From NCBI GenBank assembly GCA_017311185.1, contig JAESUZ010003182.1, forward strand, positions 248,001-312,000: a stretch of DNA of 64,000 nt, in the 5' to 3' direction. The notes below the pieces were generated by a model that was given only the letters and a program-made list of their open reading frames with translations, ran no database searches and was not told the origin of the DNA. The position numbers and the translations under genes are program-made. Positions 48,501 through 60,500 of this stretch are shown one piece after another (within the stretch, counting starts at the first letter, position 1; each line of letters begins with the position of its first letter). The DNA is from Proteles cristata cristata (taxonomy: Eukaryota > Chordata > Mammalia > Carnivora > Hyaenidae).

Positions 48501-51500
48501 GCTTTCTTTCCACTATAATTAGCTCTTGATGCATTGATGTTAGGGTGTTCCTTCCCCATAGCACATGAAGGCACTGGTCTGGGTATGGAGCTAATCTGGG
48601 TGTTCATATCTGCTACAGTGTGCCTTAAGGTCATGAGCGTCCACACCAAATGACCTTCCCATTTAGGACCCACAGATTGATCTAGAAGTTTCGTAATCCC
48701 TAAAGCAACAAGGTACTCTCATTTCTACTCCAGCTTGCAGAAAGATCTTGAAGTCTCTTGGTCTGAATTTGTACCAACAAGAGAAGGTGTCCAGTGCTAC
48801 AGAGCATTGGGAAAACTCTTGTATGGGCCTCTCCTGCCACCGCTGTTACTGTCCCAGCCTAAAACTCCAAATTACTTCTTTTTAGGCTCTGTCTTTCATT
48901 CTAGAAGTGGTTAATAACTCACATCTTCTCCAACTTGCAAAACGCCTATCGATCATTAAGATCCAATAACTGAAAGAGAACAGTCATTTTTGTAGGAGTG
49001 CCCTTGTTTCAAATAATCATTTTGAGAAATGACAGTTTCTGTTGAACAAACATTTATTGGGCACCTGCAATACTAGGAAATATGAAGAATGACAAGACAC
49101 ATCAGAGATTTTTATACTCTAAACTTGCTTATAGTCAAGTAAGGGAGATGAAGGATGAACACAAGTAAGCTCTCTTCCAGAATGAATGTGACACTGCTAT
49201 AGGTTCAACGGGAGGAGAGTTGAGGGCAACAGGAAGGCCTTGACTGGAGGATGGATTGGGAAGGCATGGATGTGAGATAGGAAGGTGCAAAGGCAAGGAT
49301 GGGGAGCATATGACAGCATGGAGTTAGTCACTGGCCCCAGCTTTACAGCCCTTTTGTGGCTGTGCACACACACAATGGAACTGCTGTGAACGAAGCTTTA
49401 AGTTGGGTTGATGAGCCAGGGGGATGGATGAGGTGGTGTCCTTAGAACTACCGACATAATGTACACTCATTTATAGTGCTTGATCACTGGTTTCTCTGGA
49501 ACAAATGCAGAGCAAGCTTCCTTCCTCTACCTAATTGTCACTTGATGGCTTGACGGAGGGGTCAGTGAGTCCGCTTACACTGAGGAATATTCCCTATTTC
49601 CCTAGCCACTTCCTTGCTCTTTGGGGACTTCATCAGTTTTTCTCTTATAGAAGAAATATTTATCAGAGATATTTATTTGAATTCGGTGCACTTAGACACT
49701 TAGGAATAATAAGCATCTAGTATATGTCAGAACCTGCCCCATATTCTGTGAGGGATATAAAAATGGGTACGATGTAGCCTTTGTTCCCATTGGGGGAATA
49801 GGCAGACGAGTAAATAAAAAGTTCTGCCTTGCAGTTTGCCACCTGAGAGTTACGAAATGCTAATGGAAATTTCCCCCCATCCTTCTCTCCCATCCTCCCT
49901 CTTCTCCTGTCTTTGGGGATTTACAGAATTTAGGGATCACACCCAAAATTCTGGGAGGCTGAGAGGAGGGTGGGGGTATGTAGTAAGAATGGCTTCTGAG
50001 ATTCACAGGATGACATTGCCTGGGGTTGGGGGTGCCAGGAGAATATATCACCCTGAGCAAAGATACAGAGGTGGGAAAGTGTTCTGAGATCCACACGTAG
50101 CTCAGCTTGTGAGAATGTTGAGCATTTGGGGTGGAGTAGTAGGAGATAAGTCTGGAAAAGCAGATCCTGATCCTGCCTGGTTTCAAATCATCAAATAAAT
50201 AAAATTATATTACACTTTGGAGTTTCAATCAGTTGTGCCACTCTGTGGACCGATTATGATGGAAACAGTGTGATAAAGTTATGGTAGGAATAACTCTGCC
50301 TCATGATTATAAAGGTGCTTATTTTTCTTTAGAGAAATGGTAAAATCAAAAATTTAACAAGTTAAATCTCCATAGTTAAAAACAGACATGGGAATTTCAT
50401 AGACCATAATTCAAAACTAGAATTTCAAAGTGTTTTAATTGTCACATCTTAGAGAAAGTATCATAGGCCTTCAGTTTTAAAATGGAAATTTCATACCCTT
50501 TGTAGATAACTAAATCAGTAAGATTGTCTTTATCAATAAAGAACATCTCAGCTTTTCTAAGTTCATTTTTCTTAGGGATTTGATTAAGGAAACTTTTTTT
50601 TTTTTTATGAGGAGTGTCCCAGTGACAAATGTATGCTGTTGTAAAGAAAGATAATAGACAAGGCATAGCCTTGCAAATCCCACACTAGAGGAGTAAATGT
50701 TTGGAATAAAAGATTTTTCTTTTCACTTTATGCAAACGATTTCATCAACTAGTTCTTTTTTTTTTTTTTTTTCAGTACACTTATTTAATGGTTAAAGATT
50801 ACTTGTTATTATTCAGGAGAGGAAAGAAAGAGCAGCAGACTTAAAACTGTACCTTTAAAGATCCATGAAGATGTATTTCAAACGAAAATAGGGCATTCAT
50901 GAAGTGGTACTGAATCGTTAGGAAAATAAGATTTTGCCAGAAAGGTTAGGTGGCACACTATTTCAATGAATACCTACAATGGGAAGAAGGATTTTGAAAT
51001 ATTTAAAAGATGAAGTCTGATGATTTATTTTCTAGCTCTGAACTAGGACAGAATGAGATGAGGAGCCAGTGTCTTAGTTCAGCCTTGTCTGGAACCCCCC
51101 TTCTTCTGTATTGAGGTCCCTGGTTGCTCAGGGCCATAAAACAAAGGGCAACTCCTTTGCAAACGCTCCTTCATTCCATTTTTAACACCAGGATTTTGGA
51201 GTCTAGCCAGTCCAGACTTAGAGGTAGCTACACAGGACAGTGATACAAAGTCTCTTAAACTTTGCCTCTCCGGACCAGCTGAAATAAATTGAGGAATGAA
51301 GCTTATATTGTAACAGCCACCACTTGCTGCTACAATAGCGTTGAATCCTGCAGAGAGCCTGCATCCTCATACTTGTGACATTCTTGGCCTGAGCTTGCCC
51401 GGAGCAGTAACTCCTTCTAGTTGTAAAATAATAGCCTGGAGAAAAAAAAAAAAAAATCAAGATTAAATATTTTTCAATGCCGGAAAGAGAGCTCTCTAAA

Positions 51501-54500
51501 CTTTTCCTATTTTGTTTTATGAGGATTTACATAGGTGTTGCTTTTGGTCTGATCTTCTATTTCAAACATTTAATTTACTTGTAATATACAGTAATGTTTC
51601 ACATTTCTGGCCTCTTGAAATAGGGTGTTCCACACAAATGACTCCCCCCTCCCCAGTGGCTGATTCATGCCTAATAAATAATGGTGCTAGCAAATTATTG
51701 ATCACTGTCATTGATGCATGTGGAACACTGTAATAAACAGTGCTTAGGTTTTACAGGAATAATTTTTGGTGATAGCTTCTCTAAAGTACATTCATACATT
51801 TACTATTCATACACGGACTCTATGAGACAGAAAATGTTAATGTCCTAGAGTCCTACTGAAGCTTGTCCAGCGGTTTCCCCTGAATGAAAGGCGCTTAGAC
51901 TTAGCTGACAATGTTGCTCTTCGCCCACTGTCGATGACCCCTTCTCAGTATATCCCTTTTGAACAGACAAGCATTATTCTGAGCCTCTGGGGAAAACTAG
52001 ACAGCTAAGTTTATTACCGTGCATGCACTTCTAAACTAGTGAATTCTGAAATTGACGTTACCTTCATGCCACTGCTCTAGAGAGAAGTGTTTTTGCCTTG
52101 AGATAGCTGATTTCCCTCAGTCCCCAGAAATATTTCCTCTATCTCGTTTCTCAAGGCTGCGTCCTGGAAGATTGAGATTTGGCCAAATTAGTTGAGGAGT
52201 TAATGGACATAAATTACTACCTACCTCCTCTTTGTAGCCTTCCTCCCGCAGTTAAACCGGATGTAATCGAGGTCTGGTTTATAATGGTTTGTAATCAAAG
52301 CCTGTCCATCGTTCAGCAGAACTTTTCTGGCAGAATGAGAGATGAGAATCTGGTGTGTGTCACCTAAGCCACCAGGCAAAAACCTTGTTTTTGACTCAGA
52401 AATTCTGATGTTTCTTGTCAGAGAAAGGACACGAATGCAAAGGTTATTTTGAATAAGCCCCCAAACATAAAGATAGAAGAGCAACTCTCACTCTGCCGTC
52501 ACCAAAAGTCCCAAACCACGCCTGATCAGAAGAGGCAGAAAAACAAGCGGAGACAGGGTATAATTTCTGACTTTGAAAAACAACAGAGAGAAAGTCCACA
52601 TCAGGGAGCTGCTCAGATACAATTATTTGTTAGGTTAAGAGTAAGTCAAGGACTGAGGTATTTTTCTTTCCATGTAAACTCTCAGCTCACTTTCATGTGG
52701 TATTTTTCTGTTTTTAAAAGCTCATGCTTCTTTCTTTCTGTCTGTCCCCTCCCTTATATGTTTCTCATTACATACAGCAAGGATTATAATTTGCTATTTA
52801 TAACTTTGACTATGTCCTTCAAAGAGCACACGCTGCTAATATCTCAGGATTTGGAAAAAAAAAACCTACTCCCCCTGACCCCCACCCCAGCTGACTGATG
52901 ACCATAACTGGATTGAGATGATAATTTAAACAGAATAACTCAGTGGATGTTTTTGTGCTCAGTGGATTTTAGAATATTATTTTTGTGGTTATCTTTATGT
53001 GCTTATTTTACAAAGCTGGAAGAGAAACTTAAATCAGTGAGGATAAAACTTTGCCAAGATATTTTTAAAAATCACTAAATACAAAGCTTATTTAGATATT
53101 TTTCTTGCTGTTCTATTTTTATTTCTATTCCCTTATGACTCCCAAATACTTGGTTGTGGATGGACACAATAACGTCCACCCCTGGTGGGCCATAGTTTGC
53201 CTTTAAGTTTGTCCAGAACAGGCCCTTCCAGTATTTAGTGGAAGCAGCAAGACTGGTGCTTTATCGACAAGCGAGATTTTAGCGGGAACTTCCCTGTGAG
53301 GGAGCCACCCACTGATGCCCCTTCCTGTACCGACAGGCCAACAGTCTCCTGAGAATGACAACACCATCAAGGACTTGCTCCCGGAAGATGCGGGGATCGA
53401 CCACCAGACAGTTCACCAGCTAATCACAGTGCTCATGAAGTTCATGGCCAAGGATGAGAGCAGCGCCGAGTCAGACATCAGCAGCGCAAAGGCCTTCAAC
53501 ACAGTCAAGCGGCACCTGTATGTCTTACTCGGCTATGACCAACAGGAAGGTTGCTTCATGATCGCACCCCAAAAAATGCGCCTGTCAACTTGCTTTAATG
53601 CATTTATTGCAGGAATTGCCCAAGTAAGTGTAAACTTTTGGGAGTCCTGTCGTTGAGGTTTTAGCAGAAGCAAGTCATTAAGTTCCATTTGGCCAACATT
53701 GGTTCTGTGTAAAAGGTTTACGCAAGTCACTTTATTGGGTAGCGGGTGTGTGGAAGGGAGTATGAGATGAGTAAGACTTAAAGGAAGGATAGGATTTTTC
53801 AGAGGGGCAGGAGTGAAATACACCTAACATAAAATTTACCATTTTAGCCATTTTAAGTATACAATTCAGTGTCATTAAACATACTTGCATTATTATGTAA
53901 CCACTATCCATCTCTAGAACTCTTTCATTATCTTGAACTGAAACTTTACCCATTAAACAATAGGAGAGTTAGAATTTTTGTTTATGGGTTTTTGAAAGTC
54001 TCTTACCGTTTTTGGCTTCAAGTGGAGAATTGAGTTAATCATACAACTTACTCCATGTTACATTATCACCCTTGGCTTTTTCTGTGTTGTGTGTTACTGC
54101 TAACTGCTGTATTTTACACCGTGGTGTACATTTATCGTACTTTACTATCCAGTTCCCCCGTGATGGATACTCATATTGCTCCCAATTACTCAGCACTCCA
54201 TACAACTCAGCAGTGAACATCTGCACATGTATCTCATCCACCACCGTGAAAATTCCTTTGAAATATGGATAAAAGGCAGAATTAATGTATTATTGGGTGT
54301 ATGTATGCCTAATTTGACCAGTGCTACAAATCTCACTCTCCAGAATCAAATCTGCAAAGGGTATCAAACATGGGGCTAGAGGGAAATTAATGTGAATTTC
54401 AACTCTGCCACTGTTATTAACTGTTATGGCCTTAGGCATCCTCTGCTTCTTTGCTCATTAGTAACAGATTTTTGTTTTGAAAGATTAGAGACAACATATT

Positions 54501-57500
54501 GCAAAGCTTTTAATCAGTGCCTGTCTCATGGTAGGAGCTCAGTGATGGTAGCTTTTATCAATTCGCTCAAATAGATTGTAACATAATGAACACTGATAAG
54601 CAAATTAGCAGCCATATGCACACGGTTGTCTTTTGCTGATGCTGGTAACTAGATGGATCAGCACAAGTACTCAGTGGTTTGTGATGAAGGGAGGGTGCAC
54701 CATTTCAGGTCCAGACTCCCCTCCCTTCCTCCTTTCTTCTCTCACTTCTCACTTTCTTTTTAAAAAAAATTTTTTTAAGTTTATTTATTTTGAGAGTGAG
54801 AGAACACAAGCAGGGGAGGGGCAGAGAGAAGGAGAGACAGAATCCCAAGGTTCTGTAATGTCAATACAGAGCCCGACGCGAGGCTCAGACTTACGAACCC
54901 TGAGATCATGACCTAAGCCGAGATCAAGGGTTGGACGCTTAACGGACTGGGCCACCCTGGCACCCCCCTTTCTATATTTACATTATGCATTTATATTTTA
55001 ATAAAGCAAAAAATCAAATACAAATCTCCAGGAAACTCATGACAAAATAAGTTACTAACATTTTGGTGTGTATTGCTGGCTCCAAATTTATATACGTTCA
55101 TATGTACATGTATACATGTATATGCACACATATTTTCTATAATAATGGGATCATATTATACATGTGGATAAATATAGGTAACCTCTTTTAAACTTGGGTG
55201 CATAGTGTTGTCATATAAACAATCTTTCACTTAACTAATCTCGTATTGTTGACTATGGAGGTCATTTTCTTTTTTTTAATGTTTTTTTTTTTTAATTTTT
55301 GAGAGCCAGAGAGAGACAGCACGAGCAGGGGAGGGTCAGAGAGAGAGAAAGGTACAGAATCTGAAGCAGGCTCCAGGCTCTGAGCTAGCCTTCAGCGCAA
55401 AGCCCGACACGGGGCTCTAACCCACAAACCGTGAGATCATGACCTGAGCCGAAGTCAGACCTTTAACCGACTGAGCCCCCCAGGCACCCCTGGAGGTCAT
55501 TTTCAACTTGGGGTGACTATAAGGCTGTATGTTCATGTATACATCTTGCAATGGTTGTCTGATTTTTTTTCCTTAGGATTTATTTAAATACTGTATTGGA
55601 GACTGCATACTTTGTCTTACTTCTGAATAGATACTGCTAAATTGCTCTCCTGAAAGGCTGTGCTGAATAATACCCTTGCCAGTGACATCTGAGAATGCCC
55701 GTTTCCCCAGTCATTACCAATAGTGGGTGTATTCATTGATTCTAATTTAATAGGACGTTTTAATAGATAAAATTTTATTTTTAATTCATAATTTAGTGGA
55801 CCCATTAAACAATTAGATAGTTACATGGACTGAAATAATTTTAATATAGAAGGTTTAAAAAATTTCTTGTGAGGTTTAACTTCTCCTCCTCTTTGTTCAT
55901 TGGCCATTCCTGGTAATATTTTTTGAGATGCCTTTTAAATATTTTGCCTGTTGTTCTGATGGTTCACATTTTCCTTTAGGCTTATGAACGTTCTTTATAG
56001 CTTTCTTTCAGTTATTAGTATTTTTCCTCTTTCAGGTTATGGACTATAACATTAACTTGGGCAAACACCTTCTCCCTTTGGTGGTTCAGGTGCTCAAATA
56101 TTGCTCTTGTCCTCAACTGCGGCATTATTTTCAACAGCCACCTCGTTGTTCCCTCTGGTCCCTAAAACCTCACATCCGGCAGATGTGGTTGAAGGCCTTG
56201 CTTGTCATCCTTTACAAGGTGAGTTGCTGTCATCACTCAGTGTGCAATGATTTCTCCCAGAGAGGAGAACACCAAAGAGACCTAACTTGAGAATTCTGCA
56301 GGAGAGTAATTTGACCTCCAGAGGAAGAATCATGACGTACAGTTAGTGTTGAGAAGTAAAAAGCCATTGGAATAGAAATAGAGACCAGGCCAGTGTATGT
56401 GCTACAAATATCAAAAACAAAAAAATAACGAATTGTAGGCTACTGAGATCAGCAATCTCTGTGCTCAGAATCTCAGATTTTATCTTTGTTTTAATTATTA
56501 TGCCAGAAAATAAAATATTGAAAGTTGTGTTCATGCCAGAGAATTTTCTTGAAAGGAATTGTAACTGTGAACTGGCATGCACTGCCATCCGTGGTTTGGT
56601 GCAAGAGGAAGGAAATAGGATCACTCGTCAAAATAAGGCCGTAATAAAAGCTTATGGTTTTGCTCTTCTGTATATTTCTTTTTACCCCCCTGAGAAATAC
56701 TGAGAAAAGTATCTAGCAAGATCAAGTGGAAAAACTTACCCTTCAAAATAACTGTTTATATTTTTCTCCCTCCATTTAATCGAGCAGTATCCATACCGAG
56801 ACTGTGACATCAGCAAGATCCTGCTGCACCTGATTCACATAACAGTCAATACACTCAATGCACAATATCATAGCTGCAAGCCCCATGCCACGGCAGGACC
56901 TTTGTACAGTGACAACAGTAACATAAGCAGATACAGCGAGAAAGAAAAAGGTACTTTCCCTATATCAATTCTATCCCAAACTTAGCTTGAATATGTCATA
57001 TGTTTCTGGACAATGTTTTTCTTAGGAGATAGCAGAGCGCCCCCAGGTATCATCCTGGAATCAAAAAATCACCTACTGCTTCATTAATGTTCCAACTTTC
57101 CAATTCATGTCGCTGCTTTAATTTTGTTTTTAAATGAGCAGTCCAGAGAAATAACTGCTATGCTTCTAAAGCCCATTTCATGAGAAATGTATTGTAAAAA
57201 AAAATTGTCTGCAATTTGGTTAAGTAGCATTTGTAAGCCTTTTCCTGTGTGTTGGAAGCATCTTGTTTAGGGCCGTGAAGTACATCTTGGTCGGCACTAC
57301 GTGGAGCCATAAGTCATAATCTTGTCGTCTCTAGTTTGTTCCTGAACTTTGTGCTCACAGATTTGAATGAAACCTAAATTCGCTGACGTGCTTCCTCCTA
57401 GCCTCCTTGTTCAATAAGAATTGATGTAAGGCAACTAAAATGAAATTTTTCCTGCTCGGGTTTAAATCATTTCCAGTATCAACACTTTTTATATTGATAG

Positions 57501-60500
57501 CTTTTCTGTAAAGGAGGCAATAGAATGAAACTTTAGATAGAGTAAAATCCCAGCCTGGAAGTTTTCAGATGAGAGGTGAAGAACCAAGGAGTATGTCTTT
57601 AGAGCAAGTCACGAGGTGTCAAGACTTCCAAAAGGCGACATCATCTAATCCAATCCAGGGAGAAGGCCAAGCGCCCCATGATCCTTTGTGTAGATTCTGA
57701 CTTCTTAGGACTGCTCTGGAAATACCTCACTAGGATGGATTGGAACCAGTGTTCATTTATTGCTAAAAGGTCCAAGAATCTAGGTTGGCCATGGACGGAA
57801 CTGTGAGACTGAAGTTCTTTAAGTTCTGGTAGCATTCAGATCCTTCCTGAAGAATATCTTTTCTACCAGCTTTGGTCCCAGTTTCTGGAAAATTGGATAG
57901 ATTCAGTTAAACAACAGAGGTCCTCAATCTGGGCTCTGCATTTGGGCCCATCTCAGATGAGCCTTTCTGAATGGGAGAAGCCTTCTGGAATTGCTTCCAT
58001 CTCTCATTTAGAATGTTTTGAGGATTATTTCAAAATTATGTAATGGAAGTCACATAGCTACTTCCTTGAAAAACGGTCTTTTTCAAAAGGGAACGTATGT
58101 TTTAAAGGACGTAAAGAAATAAAACAGATCGTTGTGTTACATCTACCCAGAAACGTGAAGATCTGATAGGCTTTGTCTTCTTTGGAGACCTTTCGTATCA
58201 TTTTGATCATTAACACTTAGTTATTATTTGACCCAAAGAAATGAGTCTGATTACTTTATCTATCATCTGCTGCTTCAAATTTCATTTAGTTGTAGAGTCT
58301 TGTGTCTTAGGACAGGATCAGTCCTTAAAATTTGGCTCTATCCCTGTACTCCCTGGATACTCAAGAAATCTTATCGCCATAATCACACCAAGCCTTGTTT
58401 TGTCAATGGGTAGATATAAAAACAGGCCAAATACTATGTTTCAGGGAACTGACCTTGAATAGCAGGTTAATTACGTTTATTGTGGTATTAAATGCATTTC
58501 TGTAGCCTTTTCTTTTTCCTGCTTTGTATAGGGCTTTGGCTTTTCCAAAGGATAAAAGAACAAAATTTATCAAGTGAACTTTGTGGGTTGCAACATAGCA
58601 ACCCTTTCCTCACTAATATGTTTTTGGGTTATCTTTGATTTAAGAAGTGGCTAAATAGGGATAAAAGAGTCCACAGAAATAATCTTTCCAGGCACTCTAA
58701 GGGACAGGTTTGTTTACGGAGCCTCAGGATCATTGGAATCAGAGTCCTTCTGGGATTCATAATAGTTACACGTGGCAAACTCCCCAGAGAAGGGTCTTAC
58801 TTTAATAGGGGGGAATGTTATTTTCTGTTTTCTTTTTCCTTTGTTACTCTTTCAGTCCATAATCATGTGTGGAGCTTTTGAAATGACCAGTGGCTTTTCT
58901 AAGCTTTTTCTGTGTGTCGTGTGTCTCATTACCAAATGTAGAGTACAGTATTTTGCATTCACAAAGTATAAGGTGCATGTACTGTTAGGCTGTGTCTATG
59001 CCAGTTCTCAAATCCCAGGAAGGCATATGTTTTTGGACAGAGCAAGACCTACTCATTGTGTTGAATTCTCTTTTGCCAAATTAGCCTGAAAATTCATCCA
59101 AAGCAGCCATGTTCAAGGAGTGTCACAGATTCCTGAAATGTATGTGCTACCTGATTTTAAGAGCATTGGAAAAGTGTCCCCAAGAAGGCCCTATTGAAAT
59201 ATTGAGTGCTTCTCTTGAAAATGTTGCCAGTTGTCACATGGAAAATGAGAGCCAGCCTTATAACAGGTCGCTCTGTCAACATTTGGATAATTTGACATCT
59301 CGATGAAATAGCAAGCCGTGGCCAGATCTTGAGCTGGTGTGGAGACCACCTCAAACTTTGTTCCCTCATGCTTTCATTGAAGTGCTTGTGTAGACACAGC
59401 CTAAGAGAGAATAACCTCCTAAGTGTAATTTTGACTTTCTCTCCCCAATTAGAAGAAGATAGTGTTTTTGATGAATCTGATATTCATGATACACCTACTG
59501 GACCCTGCAATAAAGAGTCTCAAACTTTTTTTGCAAGATTGAAAAGAATAGGCGGCAGCAAAATGGTGAAATATCAGCCGGTTGAGATGAATGTTCAGAG
59601 AAGTATGAATTTTTTCCTCTTAGTAATTTTATGCAGAAATGTTGTACTCTACCTTTTGTTTGGGGTGAAATCTTAATTTATTATGTTACTACACATTTTA
59701 ATACCGTTGATTTTATATATATGTATGCACAAACAGTATATATATATACACATTTATATATATACGTGCCTGGACAGATACATCATTAACGTCATGATCG
59801 TCTTAGAGGGCCATTGCTTGATTTGATTTGTTGCAAAATGTTTGCTTCTCTTCCACACAATTTGAATACAGTTTCTTAGATCTGCCTCAGCCCAAAGCGA
59901 TCCCCTCTCCCGTGCACAAATGAATAGAGCTGAGGAATTATCCTGAAGCCTGATTTTGGAAATAAGATCTTAAACTGCCATTTGGGGTTCTTTCGTTCCA
60001 GAAGTTTTCTGGTTTTCGAAACTAGAATTGAACATTGCAAAAAACTTGGCCAGAAAGTCAGTTTTACCTCCTATTGGAGCCGGGATTGTGGTTATGATTT
60101 ATGCCAATTGTGTGCCCAAGTAGGAGGGGGAAAAATGGTGACGTCTCCAAGTAAAATAGTACTAGCTTTTTCTGTTTTAATCAGGTGAAATAGAACTGGC
60201 CGAATATAGAGAAACGGGTGCATTACAAGACAGCATTCTGCACTGTGTGAGAGAAGAAAGCATTCAGAAAAAAAAGCTGCGCTCTTTAAAACAAAAATCT
60301 CTTGATATAGGGAATGCAGACTCCCTCTTGTTTACGTTAGACGAGCACCGGAGGAAGTCCTGCATAGACCGGTGCGACCCAGATAAGCCTCCTGCCCATG
60401 CTGCTTACGTCATGCAAAGACATGACCACGGACGCCCCAGACAGAATTCTGCTACCCGGCCTGATGACCCCGAACTGCCCGAGAACCCTGCAATGGAAAG

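Larger units (their letters stand above)
44250..53336 (+). other. UNC79 intron 15 (9,087 nt, free of recognisable SINEC)
   Basis: No SINEC copy and no young L1 tail seen anywhere. Only old relics: MIR near 47815-47935 and 48245-48505, L2-like near 49045-49260. Also present are a perfect 12-bp inverted repeat (46111-46138), a small CpG-retaining patch (46361-46470), a TAATTA-rich cluster (47036-47078) and a poison-exon-like segment (52422-52557). No independent gene recognised. Confidence 0.8.
53624..56035 (+). other. UNC79 intron 16 (2,412 nt)
   Basis: Contains old LINE sequence on both sides of two antisense SINEs, and a MIR-like relic. Old LINE-like sequence continues nearly to the E17 acceptor. 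Confidence 0.8.

Noticed and set aside
50757..50776. Long T run plus CAG as a splice acceptor of an extra exon
   Set aside because: No open frame in a suitable phase or donor follows at sensible distance; a T-run expansion is simpler.
52449..52898. 149-codon plus-strand frame in intron 15 as a gene
   Set aside because: Translation loses protein character after the first 40 codons and no family is recognised; the first part is reported only as a poison-exon candidate.
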